Assembly: GCA_003344405.1 (NCBI GenBank)
Contig: NOWV01000007.1
Span: 682,001 to 746,000 of the forward strand
Origin: Trichoplax sp. H2
Lineage: Eukaryota; Placozoa; Uniplacotomia; Trichoplacea
Direction: 5' to 3'
Length of the DNA: 64,000 bases
This document shows, in pieces, positions 1 to 13,332 of this stretch. The notes beneath the pieces were generated by a model that made no database searches, was not told where the DNA came from, and saw only the letters and a program-made list of their open reading frames with translations. The position numbers and the translations under genes were made by a program. Position 1 is the stretch's first letter. Every line of letters begins with the position of its first letter.

Positions 1-3000
1 TTGTTTAGAATTACTTATTTTGCAAAGGCTTAATTATAAAGGTTTATGGAAAGTGTAGTGCAGCCCAAATATAGCTTAAGATTATATACAGTATGTGTGA
101 ATATCGTGCATGACGTAATTACTAGGCTAATTAAGATAGATACACTTGTATAGGTGCTAGATCGTAGAGTGAGATTAAATATGTGAGGATTTGTATTAGT
201 AGTTGCAATACGGATTGTAAAAGTTATTAGTCATACTGCTTGGCACCTCCAGGTACGCTAGAGGTGTGATGTTAGCCTTATTAAGGTAGATAATGATTTA
301 TGTGTCACGAAGATACTCTGTACACAATTGTATATAAGCAGGAGATTTTATCTCCGAAGACAGAGTAGCCATAGATAATCTAGTCCTTGGTAGAAGACGT
401 AATTATTGTAATAAAGTGATTTTCCTTCAAGTTGTGGAAGTCGTTGCGTTTCGATAGACACTTTATTACAGAAAGTTACACTGTAATTTCATACAATTTT
501 CATTTGTGATAAATGAGATTTCGTATACGTTACGAAGCTCGCTCCATATGTTAATGCGCTGTAAATACTAACACATCATAAGATTTCAAAGATTTATTAG
601 GTTACAACAAATTATATTATACCGAGAAAAATAAGCCCTAGCACCTGTGTGCCCTAAGTAAAGCTATAGAACTATATAAAGGATTCGATCTAATTCTTTT
701 ACATAAAGTTTCAATTATTTTATGGAGTACGGTACACTATGCTAATTCGTAATCTGGTTCAGTGAAGGTCTTAACTGTAAACGCTATCATTTATCTATTA
801 TAAACAGTAAATACAGGAATGAGTTTATTTCCTTTACTGCAGATCTCTGGGAGTTAAACAGAGATCAACTTAGAGTAGATAGTAAAGTTTTGATCCGATC
901 ACGAAGACTACTTTGTGAAAATATAATACTTTTCGTCTTAGATTGATCTTGACTTAGAGAGTATATTACGGAGATTTATAATATACTTATGCATAGTACC
1001 ATATAATGTATGTCAGTATTTACACATAACATTTATGAATAAGTATTCTTAATCAATTTCTTTAGATTATATTGCATTATTTTTGAGGTTTGCAGCACTC
1101 TCCTGTTGCAATAATCAATCAGCAGAGGGTTATTTAGATAGACCGTTTGATACCGTCGTCTACAGTAGCTATTGCATAAAAAAATTTATAGCAGGACAAA
1201 CTATTCATAATTTATTCATACAGCACTATTCTACTAATTCATCAAATTAAAAAACTATAGTACTGCAATATTATAAAATCCTCAGTCTATTTAAAGCTTT
1301 TAATATAAAGCATTTTCAAAAGCTGTTTTGCAGATTATCGACAGCTTAGTAATATACATTTATGTTTAGTACATGTACAAAAGAGTATATTGTATGAGAT
1401 TACTGAACGTGTCATAGTTGATCTAAATCTAATAGATCGTTTATTGCCCATCAAAAACCCTTTCAATTAGGGTCACTGATGATAGTGCTTCCCGATACTG
1501 ATTCTACGGGTATATCGATTTGTTTCTTATCATAACTTTACCATCTCATTTTAACTGTGCCCATCTGCTTACAAAAATTAATAAATATCAAGGATCTTAT
1601 AATCCTTTATACTATACCGTATACAGTTAAGAATCTTAATGGTCACATAAACCATTAAGTAGCCAAAGATTTTTAAGAATAAAAGTTAATCGATTTGGAG
1701 TAAAAAGGTCAACATAAAATCTTTCAAAGTTTTCAACCTTGTTATATTTAATCTCTTTCTTTTTATTACTTGTATCCTGACATGATGACTTCATAATAGT
1801 GCCAATTTAATATTATAGATTTTTTTAAGGGTTTTCTCACAAGATATCATCATGACTCAAGCACAATCGCTTCTATTAATATACTATTACATTACAATTG
1901 ATTAACTACCGTTACTTGTGTAATACTCGTACAGTAAAAATAGCTAGCTAAAAGAGTCTGGATCTGATAATTTTCAACAATTATGCAGATTGTAGATAAG
2001 AATTCCTGTATATCTTAATATTTAAAATTATTAATTGCATGAAATCATTTGCTAAAGAACATAAATATAAATTAAAATTATGTCATATCTATTGATAACA
2101 GATATTTCAGTTTATTAGTAAGGATTTAAAATCATATTTCAATACACAGATATTGACGTTGATATTGATTGTAGAATGTGATTAATAGAATTCTACCTGC
2201 GTAAATTATTTAAAAGCAGCTGGTAAAAGCGTTTCATAATAGCGATTATAATTCAGAATAAATGATATCTTAATAAATTATACAGTTGAGGTCGTGGTTT
2301 ATGACCTCTAAAAATATGTTTAGATCAAAAAGAAATTGGCAGTATTTCGAAAATGTTTTACTTAATTTTAAAATTATTCTCGTGCCCTAAGACCGAAGTA
2401 TTTTGATTAAGAAATTTTTATTACAGTTACAGCTATAAATATATTATCTATAACCTATTTGCTATTTATAAAATTTGCAGTGTGGTAATAATCAGCAGCT
2501 CTCATTCTATCCTTAACGCGTCTACGCGGAGGATACTTGGTGTATAATTTAATAGCCTAATTGTATTAAAAATAGTTGTGTATTCCGGCTTTAAAGGTAT
2601 ATAAGCTTCTACAAAGTACGAGTCAATAATCTATTTCAGTATCACTATATGTATTTTAAAATAAACATAGATATAGCCCTTTACAATGAAACATTCCACT
2701 AAAGTTGAATAATTAGAATTATTATGCATAACATCTGCATGAATTGGAGCTTAGAACTCCAATATCCTGAATTATATGAAGTGGAGTGATAATTTGAGTC
2801 CTGGTTAATTATAATTATCATAGATATCAAATATGCGGTATTTGGCTATTTATTTGCGATTGAAACCTTATTTACTGACATATAATTAAGATTATACATT
2901 GTTTTTCCCGCATAATTATAATATATAGTGTTCTAAGTAGATCTATTGACTATCGCTTTTGTTTATCTCGCAATTTCCAATTTCTCTTTGCAATAGCACT

Positions 3001-4167
3001 CTTATGGTAGACTGTTAAAATTTTTGACCCGTAATTTAAATCGCTAGTAGAAAACAAAGCAATAACTTTGAAATTTTTAAGATGAGTATAGTGATGCAGA
3101 TGATATATGCCATAAAATATTTTAGAGAATTTAAAAACCAATTGTATACTATTAATAAACGAAACTAGACTTAAAAGTTATCTCGTTCAACATTTGACTG
3201 GGACAAGTAATTATCCTATTGCTTAGAAACTCTTTTAATGAAATTGAATCAAAAATAGATGGAGTTATAGCTAAAATAACTGAAATGGATGAATAAGAAA
3301 ATATAGCCAAACTTCACTAATTTCAGAAAGATAATTTATTATATGGGGATTAATTCATAATTATCGAAAACAGATTTAATGTATCAAGGCCAAGGAATTT
3401 CTGCAATTTTTATACTATTTTCACCTAATTGATGAACTTTAATTTCATTTATAAGAGTTATTAGTCGTCCACTGTTATGGTACTATAGTGTAGCTCTGTA
3501 ACATCTTTCTCGATAATCCCACATTATCTAAAAAATTTAATGCCTAAACTACATGAAACTTCAGCAGTAGTAAATAATAAAGAATGCTGCAAATTTAATA
3601 ATAATAAAGTAATTATGTGCAAACTGTTCGTATCTTTGTCAGGTAAGAATAATACAGTTACTTTCCAAGCCTTTAAAATGATTCTAGTATTAATGATTCA
3701 TAACCTCTATGATATGTAATTAATTAATAACAAGTACCTTATTCTAGTGTAGATATTAGCTTAACAGCTGCTATTATACGGTAATTATTAAACATTAGGT
3801 AAATTAGATGATGATAAATAAGTTTCAATGATAATATTCATTGTATTAATAATAGATTCTAACAGATGTTTTACTTGGTATGTTTCTGTTGAAGGAAATA
3901 ATCTATGTCATTATCTTCCAATCTCATGGGTTCTACATTGATTGATCGTACTCTAAGAATTTTTAAACTATACGCGTACTTATTGCAACTTTACTCTCTC
4001 TATATTTATATTGCACGATTGATACCTTTATTGGATATCGAAGTAATATTAACGTCTACATATTTCGAAATGAAGTCAACAAGCACAATTGTAAATCAAA
4101 ATTAAATGACGATCCTAATTATCCTAAAATTAGGATACATTAAATGTTAGTTATTTACGTCAAAATG
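1..4167. other. AT-rich intergenic DNA, no gene recognised
   Basis: I found no open frame longer than about 66 codons and no recognisable protein. The two short ORFs here (2950-3141 on the minus strand, 3905-4105 on the plus strand) have AT-driven composition, no familiar motif and no paired splice sites, so they are not called. It could hold the downstream part of a gene lying to the left, or the 3' flank of the receptor gene. Confidence 0.5.
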
Positions 4168-5106
4168 TTATCCTTTAATATCGAATTTAGTTCTTGTTGG
4201 CGAAGAAATGGGCACAACGCGTGTAATTCGTATCTTCGATTTTCTCATGTTACAATGAATCAGTCGAAATAATTCATCCTTCATACTAGTCCGATATTTT
4301 AAGCTATAATGAGCATAAACTAGGGGCATAGTTGCATGGCCAACATAACCAAAAATACATAATATATTAAAAGGTTCACGAAAAGTATCTGCTAGAGCTA
4401 CATTGTTATAACTGAATATAAATGCCGAAAAGGCACACATAGCTGGTAACCAACTGATTGTTATAATCGCTGCTAATGCTAAAATCATCTGAGTTGTTTT
4501 GGTATCAAATCGACGACGGGCCTGGTTATAATTTCGATATGAGTTAAAGATACGTTGATGTTGATGCAATTTTCGCAATATTCTTAGATAGTATACAATC
4601 ACGATGCTAGTTGTTATAAGGTACCAAACAAAATGACAACCTGCAAACCAAATTGCAACTAATTGGCGCAATATCGATATTAATAATGTATAGACAAAAG
4701 CTGTTATCCATACAAGTGGTATAATTAATGTAATATAACGCCATGTCAGGCGTTTTTTTTTTTGTTGAAAAATGTAAGAGTAATTTTCAAAACTTATAAT
4801 AGCCAAGTGTAGTAGCGATGACATAATGCAGAAAACGATAGTCTCGCTAATGGCTACAATAAGACCTTCATGATTACTATCAAAGACAGAAACGGTGGCA
4901 ACACTTAATGTTACGCTGCAAACTAGCATATTGGCTATGGATAATGAAAATATTAAACTATTAGCAGGTGTATGTAATTGTTTCTTATTATGAATTGCCG
5001 CGCATAACAGATAATTACAAACAGTGCCAGCTATACCTACGAGTGGAAATGTTGTAGAGCAAAATATCGTTCCAGCAAGGGTCATATTAGTTCGTAAGAG
5101 CACCAT
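4168..5106 (-). CDS. Intronless class A (rhodopsin-like) GPCR, orphan
   Basis: A 312-residue uninterrupted frame with seven hydrophobic segments: TM1 ~12-36, TM2 ~48-70, TM3 ~82-106, TM4 ~124-145, TM5 ~158-178, TM6 ~206-230, TM7 ~246-268, plus a short extracellular N-terminus with one N-glycosylation site (Asn7-Met-Thr) and a basic C-tail. Class A landmarks are present but altered: GxxxN-type TM1, TM2 LSIAN with Asn59 where Asp2.50 normally sits, TM3 end Glu107-Asn-Tyr in place of (D/E)RY, TM6 SWLP (218-221) for CWxP, and TM7 MPLVY (260-264) for NPxxY. A cysteine lies in ECL2 (Cys157) but I see no partner at the top of TM3. It should be a plasma-membrane receptor; the ligand cannot be guessed. 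Single-exon class A receptors are commonly expanded in placozoans and cnidarians. Start is the first Met of the frame. The intact frame argues against a pseudogene. Confidence 0.88.
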   Translation of the reverse strand: MVLLRTNMTLAGTIFCSTTFPLVGIAGTVCNYLLCAAIHNKKQLHTPANSLIFSLSIANMLVCSVTLSVATVSVFDSNHEGLIVAISETIVFCIMSSLLHLAIISFENYSYIFQQKKKRLTWRYITLIIPLVWITAFVYTLLISILRQLVAIWFAGCHFVWYLITTSIVIVYYLRILRKLHQHQRIFNSYRNYNQARRRFDTKTTQMILALAAIITISWLPAMCAFSAFIFSYNNVALADTFREPFNILCIFGYVGHATMPLVYAHYSLKYRTSMKDELFRLIHCNMRKSKIRITRVVPISSPTRTKFDIKG

Positions 5107-8100
5107 AATGTTGTGTTCAATATTACTTCTATCACGATTAAGTAAAGTTTAATGATTGTAATTAGTTACCAAGAGACAGTCAGCTGAATTTAAGGATTGA
5201 CGTCAATGACGAGGAAGAGTTTGTGGAGTTGATAAAAATGACCAAGTTTATAAGCGCTAGATCAGTCTAATACCAAGGCATTCAAAAAGTAAGACTGAAA
5301 TAATTTATCATGAATGTAACAAGAAATTAAAATAGAGACAACGCTAATATCGGTAGCGAGTGAGCTGAATTTATATTTCATAACATTTAATGGCTATAAA
5401 TCGTATACAAATTGACAATAACTAAAACTTTAATGTCTTGCCTGTCGAGGATATTGTAATAAAACGATCTATCATATAGAAACAAACAACGGAATTGAAT
5501 GATTTCCCCAGTTTTATTAAGTACTTTTGTATACACAATCTTCGATTGACTTGAAGCCTTGCTTGAATTAGACTTCAGTATCTTTCACGTACTCTTTCAA
5601 ATAAGTAAAATCTTGTTAAGATACCCACAAAGTAGATTGCTCTTTACTTCCTTTACTTTCGATTTTAAGTTGATTGATGGCTAATAGATCATAAACTGGT
5701 CTGATTTAACTAATCTAACTAGAAGAGCATCGTTCATCTGCATAGACGATGAATTATTGCAATTGATTAAACGATAAATGATTAGGAAATTGAATTTAGA
5801 ACAAATCGTTTTGATTGATGCTCAATGGCCAAAATTGAATTAAACCATCATGTAAATGTGAGAGGAATATCCTTTCTGATTAATATATTCTATACGAGTA
5901 TTATAAAGTCTCGAATGGGAGAAATTAATAAAAAATAAAGTCTTGACTTACGGTAGTTTAGATTGTTGTAAAGAAATTATAGACACGAGATGCTTTTCAT
6001 CAAATTGGAAAAGATTAAAACAGACAAAACTTTATTTTAATTGCTTGAAGTAAAATTGAAGTATTGATGTTATTAACTTCACAGTAACTTGATAAATAAA
6101 GTTCTTCTCTGTGATATATTTTTACTTCACAGACTACAGTTGTCTAACCAATTGAAATAGATGAATGGCTAGAATATAGATGTCCTTGCTTATTGAAATA
6201 AACGATGAATTTAATGATATGTGGTGATAGAAAATAGCTTGGATGAAATTCAAGGTTATGATGAGTAAGGATTAACTTTACTTTATATATATATTTTAAA
6301 TTAAAGCAAGTAGAAATACCAGTTTATTCTTCTTGGTTTGCAGTAGTTGAAAATAGAGAGAAGATCATTTAAGTATCGGTTAATTTGGATGAGATAACTG
6401 TATCAAATTGGTAGTAACGAAGAGGTGATAAATCTTTTTATCAAATTCAGTGTATGGGTAGTTGTCAATTAATTTGTAGTAGTTAAATATTGTGAAAAAA
6501 TGCCTTTTTCGATAACAATCTAAATACATATGTACTGCACTTCTTTTCCATAAAAATGTAAGATATATGTTTTATTGGACTACTACGCGTATATAAAAAT
6601 GATAGATAGAAACAATGTTTATTTAGATAGAACAATTGAGGCGCATGAGTTAAAACTTGTACTGTAAAGATATGTAAAGGTAAGTTCTTGCTATTGTTAA
6701 ATACTTTTGCTATTGTTAAATAAGATTTGCTATGGAAGCTTGAGATTTTATGATTTGCGAAGGCTTCTTCGTAGTTTAAACGAGGATGTTACTGGTAATA
6801 ACTTGAAGTTGTTCAATAAATGGCATGGAATATTTAATTAGGATATCTATCCCAAAGCATATATTCACTTACAAATAAAATTAATATTAATGAAAGTATT
6901 TCTCTATTGGGTGGTAACATTGTTTTACTTGTTTTAGTGAACAAGCGATGCTATGAAATCAAAAGTAAAAATCTTCAACGCTGTTGACAACGATATGGAC
7001 GTATTAAGATTCTTAAAAAAATCTTTTGAGATGACGTCTATCTCATGCTATTTCTTCCGTATTGGCATATCTTTAGTAGAATAGTCTCCATTTATTTTTC
7101 ATCTTTTTTTGCTTATGATTAAATACCATGTGGTAGATAAAGGATAGCAGTAAAAATTTTAAAATCTCATTGTTAGGTTATCAATGGATAGAGGAATGAA
7201 TAAATAACAGAAAGTTTTATTTTACGAAATCTTGCTTGAGATACTCTCTAAAATTTACGTTAAAACTATCCGTTAGATTCCAAACAATGATACAGAAGGT
7301 TAAATTTTTTTGTAATCGAATAGTGGTATTGCTTTAATCTCTCAATTGGATTACTTCTTGTCTTACATACAGTACATATGATGTATCCAAGTTAAATAAA
7401 TTGCTGTATTATATTTAAAGAACATCCTTAGCTTATACTATGATATAAGATATTTAACTTTTCAATTTTATATTAATCAATCGACCCAAAATTTTCTCAT
7501 AGTAGTAACTAAGTTAGTGGATCTTTCTGTTATGTTAGAGCGATCATCAATTACCATGAACCTTTATGGTTAGCAATCCTTCAAATTGGTATCAATTGAG
7601 TATAAAATCAAGCTAATATTATACCTTATGTAGGTGACTTACAGCGGTCAGTGACTAAATATTAAGATATTGCACCGTCAAAGGCCTGTTCAGATAATTT
7701 ACTAATAGAACATAGGTTCATCCATGCGTATGTTATTAACATGGTCGATAGAGTTAAAAATGAGACTCTTAATTAATACTCTCCAAATAGGAAAATAAAG
7801 TTCCTTCATGCGAATATGTAGAATACACACTATGAAGCAGTTTTACCACTACCCAAGTATACTAATTTATTGCTCAGCAACCACTATGATCAATGAATTA
7901 TTGTTGTAAATACGGAAAAATGTCTTCAAAATCTGCCTATTACGACAGATATACTCATTCCTCTCGATGCTGCATGAGTAGCTTATACTTATGCAGTTCT
8001 GAATAATGAGATAGATACATGACAGTGGAAGAGAAATTAAAGTAAAATAATTAATTATTTTATATTAAGCTCCTAGATAAAGCTTTAAAGGCGTATATTA

Positions 8101-10080
8101 AAATAATTATGTATGCCCAGATAACTCGTATATGGAAACAACAGTACTTTTATATTACACAGGAGTGATGATGGATAACTTTTACAACTGGATTATCTTC
8201 AGTTAACGTTTATAAATTACGTTTATGTATAAATGGGTGTATTCCTATTCCTAGTTTTCTCCACAGTGTGTAAAATACACAGTTACGATTTATTTAATGG
8301 TGCTGGTGTTATTTTTTTATACAAACCTCTACCTAAACTAAATATATAGATTTGGAAGAGAAGCTGAATTAGAAGTTTCTTTCATTAAAGAAATAACTTA
8401 ATACGCTCTTTAGTTATAATTTTAGCCCTAGTCACGATAGAATGGATTAAAACTCATTAAAAGTTAAAATCAAAATTATCTCAATGTTAACAGTCTAGTA
8501 TGCTGCTTAAGATTACATATACAGTATGAGGCTGTAATTCGTATATACGCATCATGATTATTTAAGTAGAGTGTTACCTATCTACTATTTATTTTCTGGA
8601 TAAGGATTCGATTAAAACCTTCAAATAATCCAATGCACTAGTTGATATATAATTCAATCTTTTTCCGATTTTAGGATTTTATTTAGATGGATTTTGACGG
8701 ACTCAGTCTGCCTGCTACTCTCTATACTCAGGCTTAAGCCTTACCATTCGCCGACGTTACAGAATTTCTTTACAAAATTTAGAAACAACGATAAATTTAC
8801 CCGGCGATTAATGATTTTAGCCTTCTTCCAATTTTGGGGTAAAATACTTGCTTCCTTTTGAAGTAGAGCTGCGGTATACCAGAGAATTGCAAGCTTTTCT
8901 CTTGAAAGTCTCCGGGTAAACGCTTACAACAAAAAGAGACGGTAAGTGTAATCGTTAAACAACTATTTTACTGTGCTCATTTAGTTATTAGCTAAATTAC
9001 GCTGTGCTAGAAATGGCGCTAAAACGTGGCTACATCTCGATAAATTATGTTTATCTGTAGTGATTTTAACTGATCACACAGAGTGGACTTGGGCCCGATG
9101 AAGGACACTGTTAAAAGAATAAGGTATTTCCTAAACCTGCTTGCCAAGTTTAACGGAACGAATCAACATTTTCAGCGGATAGCTGACATTAGTATTCTGC
9201 ATCGTTAGCCTTACTTTCTGATGTCCAGTTGAGTCTGTAAGGTAGAAAATAAAAAAGTAGCTCTAGTTTGACGAAGAGCGAGGCTAAATAGCGTACACTA
9301 GTGCACATTGGACAGTAAGAATATTGCTCTTCGTTATTTGTGGCCACTAAGTTGAATGGAAATGGAAATTTTTTTCCTTTTATGTTTTTATGCTTTTAAG
9401 TATATAAAATAATTAGTTAAGGTTTAAAAAACCAAGCGAATATTGATCAGCTGTATTCAATCAATATTCTTATTGCTTTCATTCCCAATATAGCATGTCC
9501 ATCCATACAATACATTACAGTAAAGTACCATAGTCTTTACTTCCTATATTTAGAGTCTAATTTTCTTATGCTACTTATTCGTATTATAAATCTTGAAATC
9601 TTTTCGTCGATAAATGACAAGATCTGCAACCACTGTACTGTACTGTACTGTAATTATTCCATCACAACGTGTTATTTTTATCAAAACAATATATTAATTG
9701 AATTGATTACCAAACAGATTAGCTGCAATGCACATACGGTATGTACTAAAAGTCATTTCAACTGTAAAAGCCAACAAAAATCTGTTGTTGATGAATTTGT
9801 CAATAGCACTGAAATTAATATCTGTAACAGCATTTAGAGTCATAGGTTGTTAGCAAAATGTTATAGACTGTATGTGGTGTAGTTCAGTATGGATTTCAAT
9901 TAAAGCTGAAATACTGTACGAGTAGTTATAGTTAATTGGCAAAGCCTTTGCGATGTTAAACTGTCAACACTCAGGGATAGTACCGTAACTATTTAGGTAG
10001 CTAAAACTAAAATTAAATATTTCCGTGTCGTTATAGTATTCCAGAAATGACCCCACATAGTCTGATGGAAAATAATTACA
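5107..10080. other. AT-rich intergenic DNA, no gene recognised
   Basis: No protein I recognise on either strand. The ORF at 9568-9837 (89 codons) is Cys/Ile/Asn-rich, has no motif, and overlaps an ACTGT microsatellite at about 9632-9652. The 8700-9350 part is somewhat less AT-rich than its surroundings but shows no coding frame. It is the upstream flank of the receptor gene and may contain its promoter. Confidence 0.45.
9632..9652. repeat. ACTGT pentanucleotide microsatellite
   Basis: About four copies of CTGTA in tandem. It is the same ACTGT/ACAGT motif that forms the GTAC palindrome clusters near 17.2, 32.5, 33.1 and 57.1 kb. Confidence 0.75.
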
Positions 10081-10242
10081 ATGGAAGAGTGGAAATATTT
10101 TGATAATGCTTTGAAGTTCTATGCAGATTATCGCTGCAGTGACATACCTATAGAAGAGCTGCTAATTGATATGAGGAATGAAAATTTAATATCAGAAAAT
10201 GATTATGAAGTAATCATTTCTAACTCTTCTCGGCAAGAATAA
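10081..10242 (+). CDS. Small ORF resembling part of a CARD/death-fold domain
   Basis: A 53-codon ATG-to-stop frame, acidic, with the helical pattern IPIEELLIDMRNENLISEND (residues 23-42), then YEVI. This resembles the helix-turn of CARD domains, where a Leu-rich helix is followed by a loop and an acidic E-x-Y-E-x-I start of the next helix. A full CARD is about 90 residues, so this would be a fragment, an exon of a larger gene whose other parts I did not find, or a chance likeness. No clear splice donor precedes the stop and no partner exon is evident within 2 kb. The CARD reading is inference. Confidence 0.22.
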   Translation: MEEWKYFDNALKFYADYRCSDIPIEELLIDMRNENLISENDYEVIISNSSRQE

Positions 10243-10574
10243 AACTTTCTGTGGGATGCTAAAATCTAAGGATCATAAGACAACCTTTATTTCCTTTTGT
10301 TAATTATTGTGCATGCAATCGGTTACTGAAACATAATCTTACGGCTGGCACTTCTATTTTGTTGGAACTCAAGGTATAGTGAAGATTAGCCCTTGTATCT
10401 GATTTTAAAGTAGGCATATAGAAATTGTACAGTATAATTTAAAATATTAGAAAGAGTGTGAACTGTTTAAGATAGTTATGGGTACAGCTCTGAGGGTGAT
10501 GATTAAGGAATTAATTGCAAGCAGTAATATATATTCTAGCCAAACTGTGTAAATGTCAGAACATAAATTGCACA

Positions 10575-10895
10575 TATATATATGATTATACTTATATAGC
10601 TATATAGATATACGTATGAGTATAGAGTAGTAATAGCACTAGCAGTTGTTTAGCTACTACACTATTGCCGTCCATAGTGAACGGACATAGACAGCATATA
10701 TATACATGTATGTATATATAACAGTTATTGGGGAACTCTTTTTGTTGATTGTGAATGGAGATAGATGATTAAGTATAAACATAGATGTAGATAGCTAAAT
10801 ACAGTATATTTATACATATTGGCCATAACTTATATAACGTATGGGTATACATAGTAGATAGCACTAGCGGTTGTTACGAAGCAGTTCCCGTTTAC
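10575..10895. repeat. Locally duplicated low-complexity segment
   Basis: Two similar stretches, about 10585-10650 and 10825-10880, share the string 'tagcactagc(a/g)gttgtt' preceded by 'acgtatg(a/g)gtata'. This looks like a diverged direct duplication about 240 bp apart within TA-rich DNA. Function unknown. Confidence 0.5.
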
Positions 10896-11244
10896 TTTAC
10901 AATATAGATAACACTACAATGGCAGTTATTGGTGAGCTGTTAATGTTCATTGTTCACCGAGTGACAATTTTAATTAGGATTATATAGATTGTGCTATAGA
11001 TAATGTTTTTGATGACTCTAATAGTGATTGGTGATACACTTACAATGTATTTCATTTCTCAAGGGTACGTGAATATAGAAATGATTGATAATTAATCGAT
11101 ATTATACTCGTATATATTGTAATTGTATACTCAGTGGCAGACTGAATTGTTAACATATGACTATGTAGTAAGTATAATATCGGTTAATGTATTTTATTTT
11201 ATTTATATGTTTACTCAATATTATATTGAAATAAATACGTATAA

Positions 11245-11399
11245 GTGAATACGCTAAAATAAATACACCAAATTGTTTACAATGGAACGATTACTACTGT
11301 CATTTACTGAAATTACTGTATACTATATAAACTGTATTATTATATTATCGGATGTGATCACATAAACGAATATGAATGAGTGCGCGTTACACAAATATT
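11245..11399 (+). repeat. Direct repeat copy 1 (~155 bp)
   Basis: Closely matches 12044-12206 in the same orientation, with a constant offset of 800 bp over the shared core 'aatggaacgattactactgt' (11281-11300 and 12081-12100). The match then runs through 'actatataaactgtattatt', with an indel of about 8 bp, to 'cgaatatgaatg'. The interval between copies has no recognisable coding sequence. Candidates are terminal repeats of a short non-autonomous element (TRIM or LARD type) or a segmental duplication. Confidence 0.75.
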
Positions 11400-12043
11400 A
11401 CAGGGCGTAAATATCGATATATTGTACTGTAATGTTAAATATAGAATGCGATTGTGTATACTTATAAATAGCGTATAACATAGAATATTTAGAGTAGAAT
11501 AGCGAGTTAGGAGTTTAGATTTTATAGTACTGTAGTTCGTATGCTGTAGAGTGTATTGTACGCGTATATGTTAGATTATGTAGATTGTATAGTAGGAATG
11601 TTTAGTAGATTATGTAGTAGATTGTATTTTGTGATTTTAATAGCAATCGACGATACTCGTATGTGTATTATTAGTCAAGTATAGATATTAAGGTTATATT
11701 ATTATGGTAATAATCGATTAGTATAGATATTATTGTACTCGTATATAGTGTATCGATTAGTTAAATGCGTATTAAGATAGTAAAATGTATATTGTTATAT
11801 ACTCTTATATATATTTTATTAACGTGTAAAAACTTTTATTATTATTTTATATGATATAATTGTATCATTGAATACGGAATGGATCGTATGGATATATAAT
11901 AACATGGGAATAATATTACGGAATAATAATATAATATCGAATGAATATAATAATATTATGTTTTATGTTACGTTTGTGCTTATTATAATTGTAATTGTAC
12001 GTGTATGTTTAATGTTATAAGTGTACTCGAACGAATAGGTATG

Positions 12044-12206
12044 AATGAATACGTTAAAATGAATACACTAAATTATTTACAATGGAACGATTACTACTGT
12101 AATTTACTGTAATTACTATTTGTCGGTACTATATAAACTGTATTATTCTATTATCGGATCCGATTACGTAATCGAATATGAATGGGTAAGCATTACACGA
12201 ATATGA
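12044..12206 (+). repeat. Direct repeat copy 2 (~160 bp)
   Basis: Partner of the repeat at 11245-11399. It carries a small insertion ('atttgtcggt', about 12118-12127) relative to copy 1 and single-base differences elsewhere, so the duplication is old rather than recent. Confidence 0.75.
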
Positions 12207-13332
12207 TACATGGTTCAGAGAATCAAATTATTGACCGTGCATTACGTAATCTTGTTTCAAAGCTGCTTTGGAAGACTTGCATTATACTGTAGTACTGCAT
12301 GTATCAAACTTAAAACTTAAGTCATTATACCTTTCATAATTAGATAATGACGCTCATAAAGTAGCAATATCTAGGAATTATAATTAAATTTATTACTTAT
12401 TGCTGTTAGCTTATCACTATTGTTGATATATAACTGCCGATAGGGTCAATCATTATCCCCGAAATTAATACCTCATTCTGTTACATGATTGTAGAAGAGT
12501 ATTTACTACACTTCAAATATTAAAGATACACATTTTAATATTTACATTTAAAAATATTAGATTATCTAACTTGCAATCAGACAATGAATCAGTAAGCTTG
12601 TAAATTATTATGTCAATTTAATAAAATAAGACTAAAAGTTCTAAATTTTTATAACAGAAAAGATTACTTCCATATAAATAGCTAAATTAATGGCGGCATT
12701 TTATGCAGATTGACCATAAAATAATTCATAACAATGGTAACTCTCAGCAAGTCCATTAATGAATGCGCACACAGTTTGCACGCATAGCTATGTGGGAGCA
12801 TGAAGAAAGCTAAATGAGAAATTCGTAGACTCTTCATAAAATTTTCAATACTATGCTTGTTATTACAGGTAATGATGCATAATTTTATATTTTAGTACAA
12901 GAATACCAATCTGAAATTGATACATTTTGTCTTTATGTAGGTAGAGTTATAGAATCTAAGTGGAACTGAGGTGTATCTTGCTGTAATTCATAGAGAGACT
13001 TGCCAAGGGCAATGACTAAAGCTGGACGTTGAGGGAGCCATCTAAAAACATACAATGAATCAGACGATCAGTAACTTAGTGCAAACGCTGCTCGTTTACT
13101 CTTTCGGCGCTAGATGTGTCTTTGTGACAAATGAATAGAGTTCGATAAATAGAAATATATCTATTACTTTTTCATAAGCTCATTTCGTGTCTGCTTGCTT
13201 TGAGCGATGGTAGTATCGTGTAGTACTTGCAAGACAGTCAGATGTTTGCACTAAAAATGTATTGGAAAAAGTAAAAATGGTCGTAAAGCAAGTATAACCA
13301 GTCTGCTATTCAACTGTATAGAGTTTATAGCG

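Larger units (their letters stand above)
10243..13332. other. AT-rich intergenic DNA with internal repeats
   Basis: Holds low-complexity TATA/GTA-rich sequence (about 10550-12000), two ~155-bp direct repeats listed separately, and the 3' flank of the FBXL18-like gene. Around 13130-13230 a minus-strand open stretch could be a further 3' exon of FBXL18 (see that entry). No other coding signal. Confidence 0.45.

Noticed and set aside
9568-9837. 89-codon plus-strand ORF
   Set aside because: Contains the ACTGT microsatellite, Cys/Asn/Ile-rich, with no motif or splice support.
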